The notes under the pieces are model-generated. The model had not been told where the DNA came from. It did not search any database and was given only the letters and a program-made list of their open reading frames with translations. Below are positions 31,872-36,995 of a stretch of DNA of 36,995 bases, piece by piece (the stretch's first letter is position 1; each line of letters opens with the position of its first letter). This stretch comes from an uncultured Novosphingobium sp. GTDB taxonomy: Bacteria; Pseudomonadota; Alphaproteobacteria; Sphingomonadales; Sphingomonadaceae. The stretch is taken from the NCBI GenBank assembly GCA_946886365.1, contig CAMPIM010000026.1:1-36995 (forward strand), given 5' to 3'. The translations under genes and the position numbers were made by a program.

Positions 31872-34134
31872 CCTGTTTCATGGTATCGCACAGGCAGAGC
31901 CTCGCACAGTCGATATCCCGGCCGGCTCACTACAATCCGCGCTCACTGAGTTATCGAGCCAGACCGGGATCTCGGTGGGCATGGCAGGCACTATTCCCGC
32001 ACATCCGACACCGCGTGTCCGCGGCCGTATGGAGCCGGAGGCCGCACTCGCGCGATTGTTAAGAGGATCGGGCCTGCGGGCGGTCCGGGCTGGGACGGCG
32101 ATATGGCGCCTCGAACGGCAACCCTTAGATGTGCCGGCGCCCTCCCGGGCACCTGTCGCGATCTCGCTTCGAGATATCGTGGTTACAGGCCGCAAGCGCG
32201 ACGAGCGTCTGAGTGACATACCGGTCGCGATCAGCGTGATTCGACCCGACATGGCCGGCCAGATGACAGCCCCCCGCGGCGTCCACGACGTGCTCGCCTT
32301 CGCTGAAGGCGCGTTCACCACTAACCTGGGCCCTGGTAGGGACCGAATATTCCTGCGTGGCGTCGCCGACAGCGCGTTCAACGGATCGACCCAATCCACG
32401 GTCAATCTCTATCTCGATGACGCGCGAGTCAGCTACGCGACTCCTGATCCTGACTTACGCCTCCTCGATATCGACCGGATCGAGCTGCTTCGCGGGCCAC
32501 AGGGCACCCTCTATGGATCAGGTGCGCTTGGCGGCATCGTGCGGATCATACCTAATAAGCCCGATTTGCAGAATTGGTCAGGCATGGCGGCGATCGAAGG
32601 AAGCCAGGTTGCCCATGGCAGTCCAGGCGGCGCGATTGAGGCCGTGATCAACGCTCCGCTCATTCCCGACCGTTCGGCTTTCAGGCTGGCCGCTTATGGC
32701 GATCAGGTTGGAGGCTGGATATACGACCAAGCTCGAGGGGCGTCGAATGTCAACCGAAGCCGACGGTTTGGTGTACGCGCGATGCTGGGATGGCAGATCG
32801 CCGACGCCTGGCGGGCGGATGCCGGCCTTACCACCCAGTGGCTCAACGTCCGCGATAGCCAATATGCCTTTCGCGGCCTTGAACGGAGCACCGCACGCGC
32901 CGAGCCGCACGACAATGACTTCCTCGGCGCAACGGTGAACGTGCGCGGCAAGCTGGGGTTGCTCGATCTCACCTCTTCGACCGCCTACGTGACCCACGAG
33001 TTCAGCAGCATCTATGATGCGACCTCTCGTGCCAACACGCTTGGCCTAGCGGTTCCCTTGGGCTTCGAAGAACACCGTCTCTTGACCCTTGCGACCCAGG
33101 AAATTCGATTGAGCGATCCGGTATCGCGTCGCCCCTGGGTAGCAGGAGCGACCATCCTGCAAGCCGAAAATACGCTGCAGGACAGCTACTTGCCACCAGC
33201 ATCGCCAAATATTCGGCTCCTGTCCCAGCACAATGACAGCATGGAGGCCGCATTGTTCGGCGAGGTAACCCAGCCTCTCAGGAAAAATTGGTCAGCGACC
33301 ATCGGCGCGCGGGCTTACCTTTCCCGCGTCGATAATGAGCAGGATGGCCAGGCCAGGCGGCGCGCGCGCAGACAAGGGATCACGCCCAGCCTGACCTTGT
33401 CCTGGCGTCCTCTCGATCACGGTGTGCTGTGGCTTCGGTACGCGAGTGCGGTGCGGCCCGGCGGCATCAACACCGATGGTGATTCGAGCGCGCGATCGTT
33501 CCAGTCGGACGATCTCAAGAGCTTGGAGTTAGGCTGGCGTCTGACGTTGGCCGATGGCCATCTCCAATTGAACGGCAGCCTGTTCGGCCTCCGCTGGGAA
33601 AATGTCCAGAGCGATACTCTCGGCATGGACAGTCTCGTCAGGATCATCAATGCCGGACGAGCACGCAATGTCGGCGCTGAACTTTCGGCTGCGTTGCGCT
33701 TTGAGCCGTTCCAAGTGGAGGGCAATCTCACGGTCCAGCATGGGCGGCTCTACCGCCCGTCGGCTGCGGCAAATGCACTTGGCGATGACAATCGCCTTCC
33801 AGTGCTCCCTGACTATGCCGGAGGCCTCAAACTTACATACGCCCGACAGGTTGGCGACGCGATGCTCGGAGGGTTCGTCTCGGCCCGCTACACCGGCTCC
33901 GCCCGCCTTAGCTTTGATCCGATGCTTAATCGATCGATGGGGGATTTCTGGGTCAGTGATGTCGGGGCCGAAATGTCGCGGGGTAACTGGAAGGCAGGGC
34001 TGACGGTCGCCAATCTTTTCGACCAGCGGGAAGATAGTTTTGGCTATGGCAACCCCTTCACACTGCGCACAATTAATCAGCGCACGCCCATGCAACCCAG
34101 AACGATGACTTTGCGATTGCAGAAGAACTTCTGA
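31774..34134 (+). CDS. TonB-dependent receptor with STN signalling domain (FecA type)
   Basis: A 786-residue outer-membrane transducer. It has a signal peptide to about residue 41 (YIWSGAALASLFHGIAQA) and an STN domain at about 45-113 (DIPAGSLQSALTELSSQTGI, RMEPEAALARLLRGSGLRAV). A TonB box-like DIVVTG follows at 134-139, then a plug with RIELLRGPQGTLYGSGALGG and a barrel ending in LRLQKNF. The only plausible ATG (31774) lies inside the FecR gene, giving a 98-nt overlap in another frame. The STN domain plus the FecI/FecR pair implies ligand-induced autoregulation. The ligand is not evident; the plug GPQGTLYG is common to siderophore and to carbohydrate/aromatic receptors of sphingomonads. Confidence 0.92.
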   Translation: MVPDLSNRSRLFFPSRQWKQAVRYIWSGAALASLFHGIAQAEPRTVDIPAGSLQSALTELSSQTGISVGMAGTIPAHPTPRVRGRMEPEAALARLLRGSGLRAVRAGTAIWRLERQPLDVPAPSRAPVAISLRDIVVTGRKRDERLSDIPVAISVIRPDMAGQMTAPRGVHDVLAFAEGAFTTNLGPGRDRIFLRGVADSAFNGSTQSTVNLYLDDARVSYATPDPDLRLLDIDRIELLRGPQGTLYGSGALGGIVRIIPNKPDLQNWSGMAAIEGSQVAHGSPGGAIEAVINAPLIPDRSAFRLAAYGDQVGGWIYDQARGASNVNRSRRFGVRAMLGWQIADAWRADAGLTTQWLNVRDSQYAFRGLERSTARAEPHDNDFLGATVNVRGKLGLLDLTSSTAYVTHEFSSIYDATSRANTLGLAVPLGFEEHRLLTLATQEIRLSDPVSRRPWVAGATILQAENTLQDSYLPPASPNIRLLSQHNDSMEAALFGEVTQPLRKNWSATIGARAYLSRVDNEQDGQARRRARRQGITPSLTLSWRPLDHGVLWLRYASAVRPGGINTDGDSSARSFQSDDLKSLELGWRLTLADGHLQLNGSLFGLRWENVQSDTLGMDSLVRIINAGRARNVGAELSAALRFEPFQVEGNLTVQHGRLYRPSAAANALGDDNRLPVLPDYAGGLKLTYARQVGDAMLGGFVSARYTGSARLSFDPMLNRSMGDFWVSDVGAEMSRGNWKAGLTVANLFDQREDSFGYGNPFTLRTINQRTPMQPRTMTLRLQKNF

Positions 34135-34191
34135 CGCGACTCGGTTGCCACTCTACCTGTGCCATCCCGCCTCGGATACGAGGAGAAGATA

Positions 34192-34527
34192 ATGGGCGTA
34201 GGGCTTGGAGTTGCAGCGCTGGCCGGAGCGACAGCCTTGGCGTCGCTATCTTTCGGCGGAACGGCAGGTTGTACCAAGAGCTTCCGTTTTGGCGCCGACG
34301 ACGAACGACGCATTTTGGTCGCAACCAGTCATTCGCGTGTCGGGAGCGATAAGGCAGGAGTGCCCGCAACCTTGCCGACGAGAGCACGGTCGATGTTCAA
34401 GATGACGGTCGATCTGCTGGACGAATTCGACAAGGCGCATTCCGCCTTCATCGACTACTTCCTCCTGCCATTTCTCGCCCGCGACAATGAGCATGTCGTC
34501 ATCGGAAAGCAGGCTCTCCATCAGTGA
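34192..34527 (+). CDS. Doubtful small ORF
   Basis: A 111-codon frame with GAGGAGAAG just before the ATG and a hydrophobic start (GVGLGVAALAGATALASLSF, then a Cys), which could be a signal peptide. The remainder resembles no family I know. An opposite-strand frame (34246-34521) is equally long, so coding on either strand is unproven. If neither is real, 34135-34762 is a gene-free stretch. Confidence 0.2.
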   Translation: MGVGLGVAALAGATALASLSFGGTAGCTKSFRFGADDERRILVATSHSRVGSDKAGVPATLPTRARSMFKMTVDLLDEFDKAHSAFIDYFLLPFLARDNEHVVIGKQALHQ

Positions 34528-34762
34528 CGGCTCGGCCGGTGTCGGCGCGAGCGGAAAGTGGGCGCAAGTGAGCGCGGAGCGATCTTAATCCTCCTTCGGT
34601 CACAGTCGGCGACTCACCAGCGGCTGGCATTGGAATTCGCCCGCGCAGAGCGTCTATGCGCTAACGATGGTCAGGACTTCCAAAGGCGGGAAACTGACGG
34701 TTGTCATGGCACCCAAAACACTTCGAGGTGATGAGTTGAGCTCCTACGAAAGGAGACAGCAC

Positions 34763-35173
34763 ATGTCATGGATTGAGAATCGCGCAGGCTTGAGCCGTAG
34801 TGCGCTATTGTTTGCGATCGCCCTTACCGCACCCGCAAGCGTCCTAACCTTCAGCGCGTCCGCTGCTGCACAAAAGCCGGTGATCCTTACCGTGGTCGAC
34901 GTGAAACTGGTAGCTCTCGGCTTTCGGATCAGCGAGATGGCCGGAAAACCTGTCTATAATTCGCAGGGCCAGAAGGTCGGCAACGTTGATGACTTCATTA
35001 TTCAGCGCGACAAAGTTCTGATGACCATTATCAACGTCGGCGGGTTTCTCGGCATCGGGGGACGGCTGATCGCGATCCCTTATTCGTCTCTGCAGATGAC
35101 CCCCAAAGGGATGGTGCTGCCGGGCGCGAGCAAGCAGGCCCTGGGTAAGCTCCCTGCTTTCCGCTACCGTTGA
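34763..35173 (+). CDS. Exported PRC-barrel domain protein
   Basis: A 136-residue protein with a signal peptide (hydrophobic ALLFAIALTAPASVL, cleavage near SAAAQ, residue 37) and a PRC-barrel domain: EMAGKPVYNSQGQKVGNVDD, FIIQRDKVLMTIINVGGFLG, then GRLIAIPYSSLQM. PRC-barrel proteins of this kind are common small periplasmic or envelope proteins in alphaproteobacteria with unclear roles. AGGAG lies about 8 nt before the ATG at 34763, so the open upstream frame is not used. A hairpin terminator follows. Confidence 0.85.
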   Translation: MSWIENRAGLSRSALLFAIALTAPASVLTFSASAAAQKPVILTVVDVKLVALGFRISEMAGKPVYNSQGQKVGNVDDFIIQRDKVLMTIINVGGFLGIGGRLIAIPYSSLQMTPKGMVLPGASKQALGKLPAFRYR

Positions 35174-35182
35174 GCCCGACGA

Positions 35183-35209
35183 AAAGGGCCGGCGAGGGCG
35201 CGGCCCTTT
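35183..35209 (+). terminator. Hairpin terminator after the PRC-barrel gene
   Basis: A perfect 9-bp GC-rich stem AAAGGGCCG / CGGCCCTTT with a 9-nt loop, starting 9 nt after the stop codon. The T-run is limited to the three T at the end of the stem, so efficiency is uncertain. Confidence 0.6.
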
Positions 35210-35316
35210 CGACTCGATTGGGTCTGCTGAACCTTCACTTCGAAGAAGCAGTCCGACACGTCATATGGACGCGTGCGCTCGCTCCCACCCACGCCGCAAA
35301 AGCAGGCACGGCATCA

Positions 35317-36300
35317 TCATCCTTTGATCTGATTTCCGCCTGTCTCTGAGGCGGCAAGCAGGTTAGCACGTGCTCGTTCCAAAACGTCGGTTGTGAGTTC
35401 ATGTTGACCCACGACAATCCCGGCCGAGGCGGTCACGACGCCAACCCATTCTCCGGTGTCACGCAACCTCAAGCGCCGTTGTGACATGGCAAGCAGCGCC
35501 TCTTCAGCGATTATCCGCGCCTGCATAATGGCGGTGTCCTTCAGGATCGTGATGAACTGGTTTCCAGACCATCGGACCAGCTCCTGCTCCTGAAAATGTT
35601 CCCGCAGTGTTGAGGCAAGAGCATTGATTATGTTGTCTCCAACCGATCGACCGTATTTTTCGTTTAGTTCTTCTATGTCATCAAGTCCGAACATGATTAT
35701 TACATAACTTCGGCCATCAGTTGTCAAATTTTGCAACAGATTCTGAGACCCCTCCCTATCAAGCGATCTTGTCAGGGAATCTCGGCTACTGCTTGTTGGA
35801 TCACCTTCTTTTGCGTCAACGCGGGCCTGCAGCATTGCTAAATTAGTTCGCAAATCCGCCAGCTCCCTTTCAGCGTCAGATAGGCGCATCAAAAAATCGC
35901 TTGATGCATTCGGCCATTCACCTGCTTGAGAGACGGCGTTCGCCACATCTCGCTCCAGCCCGCTGGTCACCTGATGAGCTTCGGAAGTAAGGGCGCCTAA
36001 CTCCTCGGTTTGCTGTGCAACCAGTTTTTCGCGCGTGCTGATGTTGGACATATTTTTCGTCAGGAAGCGCTTAACAAGAGTATCAGCTTCGTTCCGGCTT
36101 AATCGCACACCACCATCGGTTTGCGTGTCAATTTCCTGTGAAAGCTCAGGTAGTGATCTGGCAATGTAAGTTAGAGCAAGCTCGTAGTTAGCCGGCGTTG
36201 GATCGAGTTGCTGGAGTTCAAGAAAGTCGAGCGATTTCCTGGCTTGTTCAAATGTTATTGTCACAACGACTACAGCTTTTCTATTGTTTGAAGGAAACAT
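35317..36300 (-). CDS. Degenerate GGDEF-domain protein
   Basis: 327 residues. Positions 1-165 are helical and probably coiled-coil (FEQARKSLDFLELQQLDPTP, ELADLRTNLAMLQARVDAKE), with no membrane span or known sensor domain. Positions about 172-325 align with GGDEF domains: DSLTRSLDREG for D-x-LTGL-x-NR, MFGLDDIEELNEKYGRSVGD for the metal/NTP region, and ASAGIVV. The signature loop reads SGNQF (245-249) instead of GGDEF, so diguanylate cyclase activity is very unlikely. It could be a c-di-GMP or GTP sensor or a scaffold. Codon use and base composition look more AT-rich than in neighbouring genes. The ATG at 36300 has no obvious RBS; a GTG at 36264 is an alternative. Confidence 0.82.
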   Translation of the reverse strand: MFPSNNRKAVVVVTITFEQARKSLDFLELQQLDPTPANYELALTYIARSLPELSQEIDTQTDGGVRLSRNEADTLVKRFLTKNMSNISTREKLVAQQTEELGALTSEAHQVTSGLERDVANAVSQAGEWPNASSDFLMRLSDAERELADLRTNLAMLQARVDAKEGDPTSSSRDSLTRSLDREGSQNLLQNLTTDGRSYVIIMFGLDDIEELNEKYGRSVGDNIINALASTLREHFQEQELVRWSGNQFITILKDTAIMQARIIAEEALLAMSQRRLRLRDTGEWVGVVTASAGIVVGQHELTTDVLERARANLLAASETGGNQIKG

Positions 36301-36425
36301 TTAGGATCAAGCGACAGTGTGATAACGGCCGACCCCATTCGCGTTCTCGACATCTTGGGTAGAATGGCGATGCTCAAGTCCGTCCCGGCCTGAAGACTCT
36401 CGCCCGTCGCCATCTCGGCCTGACC

Positions 36426-36995
36426 TCAAGCCCGGTCGCGATCGAGCATCGTCAGAAGGCGGCGTGCATTCCACCCTTCACGCAATGTCAGCCCCTCGTC
36501 CAACAACCGTTGAAACGAGACCGCATCCATGGGTGCGGCGAAGAGATAGCCTTGCCCCACCGAGCAGCCAAGCGCTCGCATGATGGAGCGTTCACCCTCG
36601 GTCTCGATCCCTTCGGCGACAACGCGAATATCCAGCGCTGCGCCGAGCTTTACGATGCTCTCGACGATAACGCGCTTGGCCGCACTATGCGTCAGGTCGC
36701 GCACAAAGCTGCGATCGACCTTGATTTCGCTTAGCGGATAGCTTTCCAGATATCGCAGATTTGAATAGCCGGTGCCGAAGTCGTCAATCGAGATTCCGAT
36801 TCCCATTCGCCGCAAGTCCTGGAACGCGCGGCGGATATCCGCCGGTTCGGGGATCATCAAATTTTCCGTAAGTTCCAGCGTCAGCCATTCGGCGCGGCAG
36901 CCTGTCTCCTCCAGCACTTGTTCGACAAAAGCCGCCATGTTGCGCCGGGTGAATTCCACGACCGATACGTTGAACGAAAAGCGGATCGGGGATCC
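36426..36995 (-). CDS. EAL-domain c-di-GMP phosphodiesterase, partial
   Basis: The C-terminal ~190 residues of an EAL domain; the 5' part, including the EAL motif itself, lies beyond the window. Visible catalytic elements are the Asn in RFSFNVSV, Glu in LTLELTEN, the DDFGTGYS loop, the Lys in EIKVDRSF, the Glu in VAEGIET and QGYLFAAPM near the end. All are intact, so it is probably an active c-di-GMP phosphodiesterase. Whether it also has GGDEF or sensor domains cannot be seen. It is followed on the same strand by the degenerate GGDEF gene 125 bp away, so the two may cooperate. Confidence 0.9.
   Translation of the reverse strand, partial: GSPIRFSFNVSVVEFTRRNMAAFVEQVLEETGCRAEWLTLELTENLMIPEPADIRRAFQDLRRMGIGISIDDFGTGYSNLRYLESYPLSEIKVDRSFVRDLTHSAAKRVIVESIVKLGAALDIRVVAEGIETEGERSIMRALGCSVGQGYLFAAPMDAVSFQRLLDEGLTLREGWNARRLLTMLDRDRA

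Overview
The window looks like a piece of a sphingomonad genome (Sphingobium, Novosphingobium or Sphingomonas type alphaproteobacterium). The evidence is high-GC coding with tight ATGA/GTGA stop-start overlaps, several large TonB-dependent receptors (TBDRs), FecI/FecR regulation, and aromatic-catabolic genes lying next to insertion sequences and an integrase. No rRNA, tRNA or CRISPR array was recognised.

Layout. (1) 142-4859, minus strand: a small catabolic/uptake operon with a cupin of the 2,4'-dihydroxyacetophenone dioxygenase type, a glycerol-dehydrogenase-like alcohol dehydrogenase, a TBDR ending in a clear terminator, and a 79-residue protein. (2) 5027-8204: a complete IS66-family element (tnpA, tnpB, tnpC and a pRiA4b ORF-3-like passenger) with imperfect terminal inverted repeats and an exact 8-bp target duplication TCCTCAAC. 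It sits between a LuxR-type regulator gene and the cupin operon. (3) 8365-18466, minus strand: one long run catB-catC-catA-benA-benB-benD-pcaI-pcaJ-pcaF-pcaD-SDR-luxR. It encodes benzoate to catechol to cis,cis-muconate to 3-oxoadipate to succinyl-CoA plus acetyl-CoA, and is headed by the divergent regulator catR (18572-19498). The shared promoter holds two 15-bp dyads, one of them a perfect ATAC-N7-GTAT. No reductase gene (benC) is present, and pcaF carries a 2-nt frameshift. (4) 19567-21605: tails of a carboxylesterase gene and a TBDR gene fused at a scar, followed by an intact aldehyde dehydrogenase gene. (5) 21708-23799: a minimal nucleotidyltransferase-like gene, a possible small partner ORF, and a P4-type tyrosine integrase, which together look like the edge of an integrated element. 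(6) 24347-28965, plus strand: a compact cluster of thermostable-hemolysin-family protein, AMP-ligase fused to a heme-oxygenase-like diiron domain, SDR, secreted TPR protein and methyltransferase. It looks like a small uncharacterised biosynthetic pathway. (7) 28978-34134: DUF2141 protein (minus), divergent Cu/Zn-SOD, then FecI sigma factor, FecR anti-sigma factor and an STN-domain TBDR. (8) 34192-36995: a doubtful small ORF, a secreted PRC-barrel protein, a degenerate GGDEF protein and a partial EAL protein.

How it fits together. Region 3 is a self-contained benzoate mineralisation unit except for the missing electron-transfer reductase and the broken thiolase. Region 1 and the TBDR/aldehyde dehydrogenase remnant of region 4 look like pieces of other catabolic modules rearranged by mobile DNA. 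Region 6 is the best candidate for something undescribed: an acyltransferase-like protein, an acyl-activating enzyme carrying its own putative diiron oxidase, a reductase and a methyltransferase, next to iron-responsive signalling genes.
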